Positions 16,542 through 25,385 of a stretch of 64,000 nucleotides of DNA are shown here, in pieces. The notes beneath the pieces were generated by a model. The model was not told where the DNA came from and searched no databases. It worked only from the letters and a program-made list of their open reading frames with translations. This DNA comes from Mesobacillus maritimus (GTDB lineage: Bacteria > Bacillota > Bacilli > Bacillales > Cytobacillaceae): positions 1-64,000 of the forward strand of contig NZ_JACWFH010000024.1 of the NCBI RefSeq assembly GCF_019749255.1, in the 5' to 3' direction. Position numbers and translations under genes: made by a program. Each line of letters opens with the position of its first letter. Position 1 is the first letter of the stretch.

Positions 16542-16668
16542 AATTTTGGCTATTTTCTAAAAATAGTTAATTTGTAATAGGAGGATATACATAGATGGGG
16601 GAAATCGTTATAAGGAGTGTGGTTCAAAGGTTTTATTAAAGATATGTAGAAACAAAAGGAATGGGGTA

Positions 16669-17094
16669 TTAATCCAATTCCTTTAGCGTGTTTATAATCT
16701 TTCGTTTTGTTTCTTCTAGTTTTTTTCCTTCTTCAATATTGGTTTCTCCGTCCTCTATATAAAATTCTGCAAAGTTTTGTCCTACATATCTTGGAACAAT
16801 ATGCATATGAAAATGAGTTAATTCGTCAAAGACTCCACCGTTTTGACATACGGTAATTCCATCAGGATTAAACAATGTTTTTACCGCTTTCGAAATCCTT
16901 TTGGATGCCTCAAATACCGAATTTGCGGTTTTATCATCAAGTTCATCCCAGTAGCGAACATGTTTTTTAGGTAAAATCAAAACGTGTCCTTCGTTATAAG
17001 GAGAGTGGTCTAAGATACAACAAACATATTCGTCTTCAAATACGATATGAACAGTGTCTTTTTTGTTTGCTAAATGACAACCCAAACAGTTCAT
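16669..17094 (-). CDS. HIT-family nucleotide hydrolase/transferase
   Basis: A 141-residue histidine-triad protein. A CLGCHLA segment at the N-terminus may bind zinc, and the HIT motif is HFHMHIVPR with the catalytic middle His. These proteins hydrolyse nucleoside phosphoramidates or dinucleotides. Start at 17094 follows an AGGGAGG site. An 18-pair palindrome lies 20 bases upstream of the start. It appears monocistronic. Substrate unknown. Confidence 0.85.
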   Translation of the reverse strand: MNCLGCHLANKKDTVHIVFEDEYVCCILDHSPYNEGHVLILPKKHVRYWDELDDKTANSVFEASKRISKAVKTLFNPDGITVCQNGGVFDELTHFHMHIVPRYVGQNFAEFYIEDGETNIEEGKKLEETKRKIINTLKELD

Positions 17095-17113
17095 TTAGGC
17101 TTCCTCCCTTTTT

Positions 17114-17156
17114 AACTCTATATTAATTAAGATTATATCTTAATTAATATAGAGTT
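17114..17156. repeat. Perfect 18-pair palindrome
   Basis: AACTCTATATTAATTAAG (17114-17131) and its exact complement (17139-17156) around a 7-base loop. It sits 20 bases upstream of the HIT gene start, so it would be in its 5' UTR or promoter. On the plus strand it is followed by GTCTTTTTC. It could be an operator, an mRNA-stabilising hairpin or a terminator for plus-strand transcription. Confidence 0.6.
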
Positions 17157-17271
17157 GTCTTTTTCAATATTCTTGGTTTCTGTGTATCGTATTAATAGAC
17201 AAAGGTTAAATAATATGTGAATAATTTAAATTCCCTTTTTATTAAGAATAACTTAGTTGCTATATTATGGA

Positions 17272-17415
17272 GATACGTTTACGATTACGGATAAAAGCGT
17301 TGAAGGCATAGGGAATAACGTTTCTTTAGAGTTTATAGATATGGATTTTACAAGCGAAGGTGCATCAAAGCTTGTCGTTTATGGTTGTTCACCAATTGAT
17401 AAAAACACTATTTAA
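17272..17415 (+). pseudogene. 3' fragment of a carbohydrate-active enzyme gene
   Basis: An open frame without a start, encoding about 47 residues with IGNNVSLEFIDMDF and KLVVYGCSPIDKNTI before TAA. This resembles the C-terminal beta-sandwich of GH2-type beta-galactosidases, in which a GRSPIDKNTI-like segment occurs. Everything upstream is lost. Probably the tail of a deleted glycosidase gene near the xylanase. Confidence 0.5.
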
Positions 17416-17453
17416 ATTCTATATTGTCATAATGAAGGTAGGAGGAATGAACA

Positions 17454-18254
17454 TTGAATGACTTAAACTTGCAATTTCGAAGCAGAATTGGTTTCCCGCC
17501 TAATATAGAAATCTCATTTGAAAACTTAGATTTTGTCCTTGAGAAAACAGCCAAAGCTATCCCGTTTGAAAATTTGTGTATTTTAGGGAATAGGATTTCA
17601 ACTATATCAAAAGAGACATTAATGAATAAAATTATTCACCAGAAGGAAGGTGGTCTTTGTTATGAACTAAATACTATCTTTCATCTATTTTTACTTGAGA
17701 ATGGGTTTAAGACATCCTTAATTCGAGGGATGACCTATGACCATAATGGTCATCAATGGAATCCAATTGGTAAAACCCATGTAACCATAATCATGAATGA
17801 TCATGAACAACCATATATTGTAGACACTGGTTTTGGAGGAAACTTACCTTTAAAACCTGTTCCGTTAAGTGGGGGGATAGTGGTATCCAATAACGGTGAA
17901 TTTCGCATCGAATGTGTAGACCGTGAAAGTGGGGACTATATTTTCTATATGAAGTTAAGACACAAACACAAAGATTGGAAAATTGGCTATACCTTTAATG
18001 TGAAGGACGATATACAAAACGTCAGCGATTTAAATGCTATTCAAACAATAATTGTTGAGCATCCTAAATCTCCTTTCAATAAGAACCCATTGCTTACAAT
18101 GCTAACGGATGATGGAAATATGATATTAACTGAGAATTCGTTTACGGAGTGGGTTAACGGGAAAGTGGAGAAAAAAGAAATTGATCAAAATCAGTTCAAT
18201 GAGCTCGCGAAAGAGCATTTTGGAATTCAGGAGTATAAAGAACAAGATGAATAA
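17454..18254 (+). CDS. nat: Arylamine N-acetyltransferase
   Basis: Transfers acetyl from acetyl-CoA to arylamines and hydrazines. The 266-residue protein has the NAT catalytic triad: Cys69 in EGGLCYELN, His109 in GKTHVTII and Asp124 in YIVDTGFGG. The N-terminal helical part carries the typical IPFENL segment. It starts at TTG 17454 with GGAGG 8 bases upstream; nearby ATG codons close at once. No other gene is in its unit. A terminator-like hairpin follows at 18327. Confidence 0.9.
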   Translation: MNDLNLQFRSRIGFPPNIEISFENLDFVLEKTAKAIPFENLCILGNRISTISKETLMNKIIHQKEGGLCYELNTIFHLFLLENGFKTSLIRGMTYDHNGHQWNPIGKTHVTIIMNDHEQPYIVDTGFGGNLPLKPVPLSGGIVVSNNGEFRIECVDRESGDYIFYMKLRHKHKDWKIGYTFNVKDDIQNVSDLNAIQTIIVEHPKSPFNKNPLLTMLTDDGNMILTENSFTEWVNGKVEKKEIDQNQFNELAKEHFGIQEYKEQDE

Positions 18255-18326
18255 ATGGGTGAGAGAATCCATGCATTCTAATATAGTGAGGATAAGCTGA
18301 GAGAACCATATGACTCATCAGGTAAA

Positions 18327-18353
18327 AAAGAACCTTTTACAAAGGCTCTTTTC
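18327..18353 (+). terminator. Terminator-like hairpin after nat
   Basis: AAAGAACCTTT pairs with AAAGGCTCTTT (one mismatch) and runs into TTTTCTC, about 75 bases past the nat stop. Confidence 0.5.
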
Positions 18354-18518
18354 TCAAAATAGCTTTTTAATAGTAAAGACATTCATCTACTTGCAAAAGA
18401 ATTTCAATCATGAGGAAAGAGCTCGCATTCTTATATAAATCTCAAGAATAGCTGTAAATTTCACTTCTAATTTTAGGAATACTTTGGGAAGTTTATACAG
18501 AAAAAAAGAGGTGAAAAG

Positions 18519-18767
18519 TTGAGAAGTTACTTGTTATTTTTTATAAGTTTTCTAGCACTCTATTTTATTATTCAATTTGTTTCGGGGTTGATTTTAACGG
18601 CAACCTATAAACCTAAGTTTTCAGAAACAGGAGGTTCAAGTGTTCATTTATCAAATGAAGTGGCATTAGGGGGAAGCCTGGGAGTTCCGTTTATTGCTCT
18701 TGTTATTTTAGCTACTTTAATGGCTTGGCTAGTTGTGAGAATGGTAAGGAAAGTTATGGGAAAATAG
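18519..18767 (+). CDS. Small two-helix membrane protein
   Basis: 82 residues with a first helix (LLFFISFLALYFIIQFVSGLIL) and a second (GVPFIALVILATLMAWLVV) joined by a polar loop with SETGGSSVHLSNE, and a basic C-terminus. TTG start with GAGGTG 5 bases upstream. It precedes two Nudix genes and a GNAT gene with short gaps, so it may be in the same unit. Family not recognised. Confidence 0.65.
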   Translation: MRSYLLFFISFLALYFIIQFVSGLILTATYKPKFSETGGSSVHLSNEVALGGSLGVPFIALVILATLMAWLVVRMVRKVMGK

Positions 18768-18807
18768 AAGGTTATTAGGTAAAAAAAGGCCAGGAAGGAA
18801 CTATCAA

Positions 18808-19275
18808 ATGGGAATGTCTACATATTATAAAAAACTTCGTGAAAAAGTAGGGAATCAGTTAATTTTCATGCCAAGCGTTGCAGGCATTATACGTAATGAA
18901 TCTGGGGAAATTTTATTTCAGAATAAGGGGAATGGTGAGAAATGGAGCCTTCCCGCGGGGGCAATTGAACCTGGAGAGTCACCTGCAGTTGCGTTGGTAC
19001 GTGAAGTATGGGAAGAAACTGGTTTACACGTTGTACCAACGGAAATTATAGGAGTGTTCGGTGGAAAAGACTTCAGGTATACATATCCTAACGGTAACCA
19101 AGTAGAATACAATGTTTTTATGTTCGAATGTGATGTTCGGGATGGGGTTCTTAATCCTATCGACCAAGAAACTGCAGAATTGCGATACTTTCAGCCTGAA
19201 AATATGCCCGAACTTGCATTGCCATATCCTAAAGGACTATTTATAAATAAAAATAGAAGTACCTACTTTAATTAA
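18808..19275 (+). CDS. Nudix hydrolase
   Basis: 155 residues with a complete Nudix box, GAIEPGESPAVALVREVWEE followed by TG (about residues 50-71), containing the REVWEE metal-binding glutamates. Such enzymes cleave nucleoside diphosphates linked to another group. The sequence WSLPAG just before the box is typical. Followed within 25 bases by a second Nudix gene. Substrate unknown. Confidence 0.85.
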   Translation: MGMSTYYKKLREKVGNQLIFMPSVAGIIRNESGEILFQNKGNGEKWSLPAGAIEPGESPAVALVREVWEETGLHVVPTEIIGVFGGKDFRYTYPNGNQVEYNVFMFECDVRDGVLNPIDQETAELRYFQPENMPELALPYPKGLFINKNRSTYFN

Positions 19276-19298
19276 CGTATTCAATAGGGAGAGATTTA

Positions 19299-19925
19299 AT
19301 GGAATCTGAACGTTTAAAAATATTTGATAATAAACGAAATCTGATTGGAACTGCAAGTCGTGAAGAAGTACATAGGCTTGGATATTGGCATGAAGTTTTT
19401 CATTGTTGGGTCATTTCCTCTGTAGCAGGAACTAATTGTATCTATCTCCAGCTTCGCAGTGAAACAAAGAAAGATTACCCAAGTTTATTTGACATAACCG
19501 CTGCTGGGCATCTACTTGCAGACGAAACCGTTCGAGATGGTGTTCGAGAGATAGAAGAAGAAATAGGCGTATGTTTAAACTTTGAAGAGCTTATTCCAAT
19601 AGGTATTTTTGATTACTGTGTTGTACGGGATAACTTTATCGACAAAGAACTTGCGAACGTCTTTTTATATAAGACTACTAAAAACGTTAATGATTTCATT
19701 CTCCAACAAGAAGAGGTTGCTGGGATGGTAAAAGCAGACTTTAAAGATTTCTACAAACTTTGGCTTGGTCAAAAAGAAGAGATAAAAGTTAGCGGGTATA
19801 AAATGAATAGTCAGGGAGAACGGATGATTTTGAATGAGACTGTTGGGAAAGAACGTTTTGTTCCACATCCACTATCTTTTTATCAAGAAATAACCCATAA
19901 AATTAAAGAAGTAATAGGGGGATAA
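19299..19925 (+). CDS. Nudix hydrolase of the IDI/YfcD-like type
   Basis: 208 residues resembling the isopentenyl-diphosphate-isomerase-like Nudix subgroup: REEVHRLGYWHEVFHCWV at the N-terminus, then LFDITAAGHLLADE and REIEEEIGV in the Nudix box. The function of this subgroup is generally unknown. Start with AGGGAGAG upstream; the stop is 3 bases from the next GNAT gene, so the two are coupled. Confidence 0.8.
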   Translation: MESERLKIFDNKRNLIGTASREEVHRLGYWHEVFHCWVISSVAGTNCIYLQLRSETKKDYPSLFDITAAGHLLADETVRDGVREIEEEIGVCLNFEELIPIGIFDYCVVRDNFIDKELANVFLYKTTKNVNDFILQQEEVAGMVKADFKDFYKLWLGQKEEIKVSGYKMNSQGERMILNETVGKERFVPHPLSFYQEITHKIKEVIGG

Positions 19926-19928
19926 AAG

Positions 19929-20381
19929 TTGCTGAAGTTAAAGGAAATCAAAACAGATAATTGGTTGGATGTAATACGTCTTTCCAGCGGAGAGGACCAA
20001 AAAAATAAGATATTCGAACAATATATTGCCTCTAATTGCCTCTCGATAGCTCAAGCTAGTGTATCGAACGAGTGGGTCACCAGGGCTATATATAATGATG
20101 AAACATTAATTGGATTCACGATGTATGGATATTCAGAGGAACTTAAAGGCTATGAAGTTTGTAGGTTAATGGTTGATTACCATTTCCAAGGACAAGGTTT
20201 TGGGAGAGAAGCATTGCAGCTTATTATTAAAGTGATGAAAATTCAGTATGAATGCAAAGAAATACTAATTTGTTTCTTACCAGATAATTTCAAAGCCAGG
20301 ACTCTCTACGAAACTTGTGGTTTTGAGAATACAGGGAAAACAATAGAGGATGAGGTCATTTATGTTTTAAAGTTTGTCTAG
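19929..20381 (+). CDS. GNAT acetyltransferase, polyamine-acetyltransferase-like
   Basis: 150 residues with the GNAT acetyl-CoA loop QGQGFGREAL and C-terminal YETCGFENTGK. The short family with a CRLMVDYHFQGQGFG core resembles BltD/spermine acetyltransferases. TTG start, with a GGGGG run 7 bases upstream inside the previous gene's end. Likely the last gene of the Nudix unit. Substrate is a guess. Confidence 0.75.
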   Translation: MLKLKEIKTDNWLDVIRLSSGEDQKNKIFEQYIASNCLSIAQASVSNEWVTRAIYNDETLIGFTMYGYSEELKGYEVCRLMVDYHFQGQGFGREALQLIIKVMKIQYECKEILICFLPDNFKARTLYETCGFENTGKTIEDEVIYVLKFV

Positions 20382-20560
20382 TATGACGATTTAAAAGACT
20401 ATAATGTTTATTGTTCATTGCTAACCTTTTAACGTAGCCAGCTAGTTAATATGTTTGCAAGCTCTCCTCTCATAGATTGAAGCTTTTTGTAGATTAGAAT
20501 TTGCTGGTATCTATTGCTTTTGAGATCCAAAAGCATTCAGATTGAAAAGAGCCTTATAAA

Positions 20561-20597
20561 AAGAAATAGCTTCAATACATAGAAGCTATTTCTTTTT
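20561..20597. terminator. Bidirectional terminator
   Basis: AAGAAATAGCTTC/GAAGCTATTTCTT stem with A run before and TTTTT after, between two convergent genes. Confidence 0.85.
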
Positions 20598-20601
20598 ACG
20601 C

Positions 20602-21024
20602 TTATTTTTTTCTTAAAATACGAAACCCGTTATCTATTCTTTCAAAACCAACACGTGGATAATAATCCATTGCAACGGGAGAGGATAATAGTAATAACGT
20701 GACTTCATCGGTAATTTGTTCTTGCACTAAACGAATTAACTCTTTTCCGATTCCTTGTTTTTGATAGTGTTGATCAACAGCTAAGTCGGATAAATAGCAG
20801 CAATAACTAAAGTCAGTAATGGCTCTGGCCACTCCTACAAGTTCATCATGGTCCCATGCAGTGATAAGGAGATGACTATTTGTAATCATTCTCTCCAAGC
20901 GAGGCAAATCATCAATTGGCCTTTTAATCCCGGAATTTTTAAATATCGTTGATAATTCCTTTGCTGTAATTGGTTCATTCACTTTGTAGGTAATAAATTT
21001 CGCTTTCTCCGCATAAGTACTCAT
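20602..21024 (-). CDS. GNAT N-acetyltransferase
   Basis: 140 residues; acetyl-CoA loop YQKQGIGKELIRL, and C-terminal YYPRVGFERIDNGFRILR. Divergent from the MocR regulator gene with 115 bases between, which contain a TTGACA-15-TATAAT promoter for this gene and an inverted repeat. The regulator may therefore control it. Substrate unknown. Confidence 0.8.
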   Translation of the reverse strand: MSTYAEKAKFITYKVNEPITAKELSTIFKNSGIKRPIDDLPRLERMITNSHLLITAWDHDELVGVARAITDFSYCCYLSDLAVDQHYQKQGIGKELIRLVQEQITDEVTLLLLSSPVAMDYYPRVGFERIDNGFRILRKK

Positions 21025-21057
21025 CTTTCCAACACTCCTTCTTTTTTATATAGTTGA

Positions 21058-21097
21058 ATTATAAGGAATATCTGGTATTGTCAAAAGGGTCAGATAT
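21058..21097. promoter_or_regulatory. GNAT promoter and candidate MocR operator
   Basis: Minus-strand TTGACA (21079-21084) and TATAAT (21058-21063), 15 bases apart. ATATCTG (21068-21074) and CAGATAT (21091-21097) form an inverted repeat overlapping the -35 and the spacer, and a plus-strand TATAAT (21095-21100) facing mocR. Confidence 0.5.
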
Positions 21098-21139
21098 AAT
21101 ATATTTATCCATGCCAGTTTAGTGGGGAGGATAAGCTTG

Positions 21140-22552
21140 ATGATGGAAATAACAATCGTGTTAGACCATACCAGTGGGGAGCCATTGTATCTTCAACTCT
21201 ATCAATTTATTAAAAATGAAATTCTAACCGGGAGGATTGAACCAGAGTCTAAGTTGCCTTCTAAACGAAAACTAGCCGTTCATTTAGACATCAGTCAAAC
21301 AACTGTTGAAACTGCGTACGAGCAATTGTTGGCTGAAGGATATGTTGAAAGTATCCCGAGGAAGGGACTTTATGTAAAAGAAATTAATAGTGGTCTGTTC
21401 TCAAAGAAAGATGAAAGGGTCAATCCCCAGAAAGAAAAAAGGGACAAGCCATCAGATTCTTTTATCGTCGATTTTAGTCATGGGAAAATTGCCTTAGAAG
21501 CATTTCCCCATACGATATGGAGAAGGTTGAGTATCCAAAGCCTATACGAAGAGGAAAGTGCATTGTTTTTTAATGGTGAACGTCAAGGAGAATGGGCACT
21601 AAGAGAACAGTTGGCACATTATTTATATCAATCAAGGGGAGTAAGATGTACACCTGAGCAAATTATTATCGGAGCTGGTACCCAGTATTTAATCAATTTG
21701 CTCACGTTGATCCTTGGCCGAGATAGAGTTTTTTCAATGGAAGAACCAGGGTTTCATCGTACAAGGGAGGCATTCAAGGATCAAGGTGTTCAATTAAAAC
21801 CAATCCCCCTAGATCAAGATGGAATCAACCTCAACCTGTTATATGAAAGTGGGGCAGAGGTTACCTATGTAACACCTTCGCACCAATTTCCTATAGGAAT
21901 GGTCATGCCAATTAATCGCAGGATGGAATTGTTGCAATGGGCACATGAGAGGGAAGCCTTTATTATTGAAGATGATTATGATGGGGAATTTCGGTATAAG
22001 GGAAAACCGATTCCATCTCTTCAAGGATTGGATCCAAATGGAAGAATCGTGTATTTAGGCACATTTTCTAAATCGCTGATTCCATCTCTTCGCATTAGCT
22101 TTGTGGTCTTACCGTTGTTATTATTAGAAAAGTATAATAAGGATTTTTCAATTTACAAGCAAACTGTTTCGCGCTTACATCAACATACGCTCGAGCAATT
22201 TATGAAAAATGGACATTGGGAAAGGCATTTGAACAGGATGAGGACTGTTTATCGGAAGAAGCAACAAATGCTTATTCAATGTATTGAGAAATTCCTAGGG
22301 AAACAAGTAGAAGTAGTGGGTGATGAATCAGGATTACATATTTTACTTAAAGTGAATACTCAATCTTCCGAAACCAAGCTTATTGAACAAGCAGCACAAA
22401 TGGGCGTTAAGGTTTATCCTACTTCTGTTTATTACCAAATTGTGAATTCTTCCCAAAAACCGATGATTTTATTAGGCTTTGGTGGGGTATCCGAGAAGGA
22501 AATTGAAATAGGGATTCAACTGCTAAGAGTGGCCTGGTTTGAATCGGAATAA
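21140..22552 (+). CDS. MocR-type GntR/aminotransferase regulator
   Basis: Fusion of a GntR winged helix (about residues 8-75: LPSKRKLAVHLDISQTTVETAY) with a fold-type I aminotransferase domain. The PLP lysine is in YLGTFSKSLIPSLR, and IIEDDYDGEFRY holds the PLP-binding Asp. Members such as PdxR and GabR sense PLP or amines. The ATG at 21140 has GGGGAGG 9 bases upstream. The target may be the divergent GNAT gene and itself. I see no pdxST or gabT nearby, so the pathway is open. Confidence 0.9.
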   Translation: MMEITIVLDHTSGEPLYLQLYQFIKNEILTGRIEPESKLPSKRKLAVHLDISQTTVETAYEQLLAEGYVESIPRKGLYVKEINSGLFSKKDERVNPQKEKRDKPSDSFIVDFSHGKIALEAFPHTIWRRLSIQSLYEEESALFFNGERQGEWALREQLAHYLYQSRGVRCTPEQIIIGAGTQYLINLLTLILGRDRVFSMEEPGFHRTREAFKDQGVQLKPIPLDQDGINLNLLYESGAEVTYVTPSHQFPIGMVMPINRRMELLQWAHEREAFIIEDDYDGEFRYKGKPIPSLQGLDPNGRIVYLGTFSKSLIPSLRISFVVLPLLLLEKYNKDFSIYKQTVSRLHQHTLEQFMKNGHWERHLNRMRTVYRKKQQMLIQCIEKFLGKQVEVVGDESGLHILLKVNTQSSETKLIEQAAQMGVKVYPTSVYYQIVNSSQKPMILLGFGGVSEKEIEIGIQLLRVAWFESE

Positions 22553-22571
22553 ATGGTCATAGGAGGAAAAG

Positions 22572-23543
22572 ATGAAAGGAAAAAAGCGATTAAAGATTGT
22601 AGGTTGGATTCTTTTACTATTGATTCTTTTTATTTATCTAAATAACAGTACATTATTGATGAAAAATACAGAAACGAAACCAACTTTACTTGCTCATCGG
22701 GGAATGGCGCAAACATTTAGCATGGAGGGGATTGAGTGGGATACTTGTACAGCTGAACGTATTTATCCACCAGAACATCCTTTTATTGAGAATACACTGC
22801 CATCAATTAAGGCGGCGTTTGACGAGGGTGCAGATAGTGTAGAATTTGATGTAAAGCGTACAAAGGATAATCAATTTGCAGTTTTTCATGATCATGAACT
22901 ATCTTGTCGAACCAATGGGAAAGGGGCTCCTTCGGATTACACGATGGAGGAACTAAAACAGTTGGATGTTGGCTATGGGTATACGGCTGATAATGGTGAG
23001 ACCTATCCTTTTCGTGGGAAAGGTGTCAGGATGATGCCGTCGATTATGGAAGTTTTATCACAATTTCCTGACAAGAAATTTTTAATTCATATTAAAAGTA
23101 GTGACCGTGAAGACGGGGAACTTTTGGCAAAGTATATAGAGGCTTTACCTGAAGAACAACAATCAATGCTCACTGTATATGGAGACGATGGTCCGGTAGA
23201 ACTAGTAGAAGAAAAATTACCAGAACTTCGCGTGATGTCAATGAACACAATGAAAAATTGCATGATTCCTTATCTTAGCTTAGGGTGGACAGGATATATA
23301 CCAGCAGAGTGTGAGAACACACAAATCCATCTTCCAGAAAAATATGCACCCTTTATATGGGGGTGGCCAGATAAATTCATAAAGAGAATGGAATCCGTTA
23401 ATACAAAGGTGGTTATTGTCGCTGGTGATGGCGGCTGGTCGGAGGGCTTTGATGAGAAAAAGGATCTAGAGCGATTACCTGCTAACTTTGGTGGGGAAAT
23501 ATGGACAAACCGGATTTATAACATCGCGCCTATACTTAAATAA
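22572..23543 (+). CDS. Membrane-anchored glycerophosphodiester phosphodiesterase
   Basis: Cleaves glycerophosphodiesters to glycerol-3-phosphate and an alcohol. A single N-terminal helix (residues 9-27) anchors the 323-residue protein outside the membrane. The GDPD core is visible as LLAHRGMAQ, FIENTLPSIKAAFDEGAD, EFDVKRTKDNQFAVFHDHEL and a C-terminal W-rich part. The family's catalytic His and metal ligands are kept. An insertion after HRG (residues 50-70, with two Cys-flanking loops) is longer than in GlpQ. AGGAGG ribosome site. It follows mocR by 20 bases and may be co-transcribed. Confidence 0.85.
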   Translation: MKGKKRLKIVGWILLLLILFIYLNNSTLLMKNTETKPTLLAHRGMAQTFSMEGIEWDTCTAERIYPPEHPFIENTLPSIKAAFDEGADSVEFDVKRTKDNQFAVFHDHELSCRTNGKGAPSDYTMEELKQLDVGYGYTADNGETYPFRGKGVRMMPSIMEVLSQFPDKKFLIHIKSSDREDGELLAKYIEALPEEQQSMLTVYGDDGPVELVEEKLPELRVMSMNTMKNCMIPYLSLGWTGYIPAECENTQIHLPEKYAPFIWGWPDKFIKRMESVNTKVVIVAGDGGWSEGFDEKKDLERLPANFGGEIWTNRIYNIAPILK

Positions 23544-23713
23544 CTGTTTTCATAGATGAGTAAGTGGAAGCTCTTTTCTCGTAATAAATCTTGCAGTGAA
23601 ACATAGCTTTATCTATATTCTCATGATGGACTTATAGAAAAGACCCTAAATAGTGACTGTTTCGGAAGAGGGTCATATTTTGTACTTCTATAAACAAAAG
23701 AAAGGGGAGGGCA

Positions 23714-24250
23714 TTGGATAGGTATACAGCAGTTTTAAATAATTCAGAAAAGGCTATTTTCAAGCAAATGATTGGAAAGACAGTGAACTGTATAGTGAGT
23801 CCATCCATTACGGTTGAACTTGGAGAGAATTTATACACATTAGATGTTTCGGCGTCAATGGAAATGGAAGAATCAAAGTATATTGTCTTTTCGAATTTAT
23901 GGCAGGAAACAACGTATGGAGAAGCTTATTGGAAAATTGCAGTGAAGGAACAGAATGTACCAGATAGGATGAAGTATAAAGTTGAAGAGGGGAAGGTCAT
24001 TGCCTATACCGGGAATATCAACATGATTTCCGTTTTTTCAAAGATTGAAAGGATTGTCGTGTATAGAGCTGATAAAGTTTATGAAGAAGAACAGCTGTGC
24101 TTTGATGCTGCGGTTGTGATCCAAACTGATAAAGGTCAAGATATCTGTTTTACCTCTAGTACGATACCAACAGTCCTAGCACTAACTTGGGAGAAAGAAA
24201 AGCTAAAGACGATTATTCGTGATTTTCATATTAGCCATGAGTTTAGATAA
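23714..24250 (+). CDS. Hypothetical protein, 178 residues
   Basis: Soluble, mixed alpha/beta protein with no signal peptide or membrane helix. I do not recognise the family. TTG start supported by GGGGAGGG directly upstream. Flanked by GDPD on one side and a terminator on the other, so probably monocistronic. Confidence 0.6.
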   Translation: MDRYTAVLNNSEKAIFKQMIGKTVNCIVSPSITVELGENLYTLDVSASMEMEESKYIVFSNLWQETTYGEAYWKIAVKEQNVPDRMKYKVEEGKVIAYTGNINMISVFSKIERIVVYRADKVYEEEQLCFDAAVVIQTDKGQDICFTSSTIPTVLALTWEKEKLKTIIRDFHISHEFR

Positions 24251-24269
24251 TGTGAGGGAGTGTAAAAGG

Positions 24270-24319
24270 GTGCCAGAAAGACGAAGGAGATATATCCCTT
24301 TAGTCCACTGGCACTCTTT
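24270..24319. terminator. Terminator between convergent genes
   Basis: GTGCCAG (24270-24276) pairs with CTGGCAC (24308-24314), with a second inner stem, followed by TCTTTTT. It serves the 178-residue gene and perhaps azoR. Confidence 0.7.
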
Positions 24320-24955
24320 TTAAAAAGTATGTGCTAAATCCTTAGCACGAGCAATGGCATTTGCTTTAATTTCTTCTGCTTTATCTGGCATTGCATTATG
24401 ACCCTCGACAAATAATCCTTCAAAAGATGGAACACCAAAGAATTGCATCATAATATCTAAATATCGATGCCCCATTTCCATTTGTGCTGCTGGCCCTTCT
24501 GAATAAATCCCACCACGTGCCTGGATATGTAGAGCTTTTTTATCACCCAAGAGTCCGATAGGGCCTTGTTCTGTATATTTGAATGTTTTCCCCGCAACTG
24601 CTACAGAGTCTAAATAGGCTTTCATGACAGGTGGAAATGAAAAATTCCACAACGGGGTGACAAAAACATATTTGTCCGCAGAGACAAATTGTTCACTTAA
24701 CTCGGATAACCTACCAACCTTTGCTTTCTCTTCGGATGATAACTCCTCAAAACTTTGTCCAGAACGAAGTTTCCCCCAGCCACTGAAAACATCGACATCG
24801 ATTTGGGGAATATTTTCCTTATATAGATCTACAGTGACAATTTCATCATTAGGATTTTTTTCTTTGTAGGTATCGATAAAAGCTTTTCCTACTGCCATAC
24901 TGTAGGACATAGTGTCATCATGTGGATGAGCTGTGATATACAATACTTTAGCCAT
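24320..24955 (-). CDS. azoR: FMN-dependent NADH-azoreductase
   Basis: Flavodoxin-like reductase of azo compounds and quinones. The 211-residue protein has [19 protein letters not shown] as the FMN phosphate loop, [16 protein letters not shown] as the conserved flavin loop, and [20 protein letters not shown] near the active site. Start at 24955 with AGGA upstream. Usually a defence against quinone and thiol stress; B. subtilis AzoR1/AzoR2 are controlled by MhqR or by YodB. No MarR-type regulator is adjacent here. Confidence 0.92.
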   Translation of the reverse strand: MAKVLYITAHPHDDTMSYSMAVGKAFIDTYKEKNPNDEIVTVDLYKENIPQIDVDVFSGWGKLRSGQSFEELSSEEKAKVGRLSELSEQFVSADKYVFVTPLWNFSFPPVMKAYLDSVAVAGKTFKYTEQGPIGLLGDKKALHIQARGGIYSEGPAAQMEMGHRYLDIMMQFFGVPSFEGLFVEGHNAMPDKAEEIKANAIARAKDLAHTF

Positions 24956-25042
24956 GTTGCACGTCCTCTCTTCAAAGTTAACGAGGATAGTTTGTGCATA
25001 TAAATAAACTCTATACTCAATACAGTTCTAATACATAAAAAA

Positions 25043-25070
25043 GGAATGTGAATACTCACATTCCTTTTTT
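25043..25070. terminator. Terminator of the 48-residue gene
   Basis: GGAATGTGA/TCACATTCC perfect stem with a 4-base loop, flanked by A and T runs so that it can act in both directions. Confidence 0.85.
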
Positions 25071-25075
25071 ATGTA

Positions 25076-25222
25076 TTATTCTGCTTTTTCATTTGTGTAA
25101 GGGTTTCCGCTTAAGCTTTTTCTAATTTCATCAGTTAATACAAATGATTCTACGTTATTTTCAAATTGAGCTTCACTAATGTTTTGAAGGCTTCCGTCAA
25201 AATGTAGTGGTTTGTTTTCCAT
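25076..25222 (-). CDS. Small hypothetical protein, 48 residues
   Basis: Reads MENKPLHFDGSLQNISEAQF and ends in PYTNEKAE; polar with no helix anchor. The ATG at 25222 is chosen because GAGGTG lies 9 bases upstream. It is followed by its own terminator, which supports a real gene. Function unknown. Confidence 0.6.
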   Translation of the reverse strand: MENKPLHFDGSLQNISEAQFENNVESFVLTDEIRKSLSGNPYTNEKAE

Positions 25223-25385
25223 AGGTAGTTTCACCTCCGTCAATAGTAGCATATTCATTATTTTACTAATTATTTAGGTCTTTTGGTAGATGTTTTTTGA
25301 ATTTAGCGATATTTTTTATAGTTTTGAGATGTTGTATGTTTAGAAATAATGATTTAGGAGTAAAGAGAAGATATTAAAAGGAACT

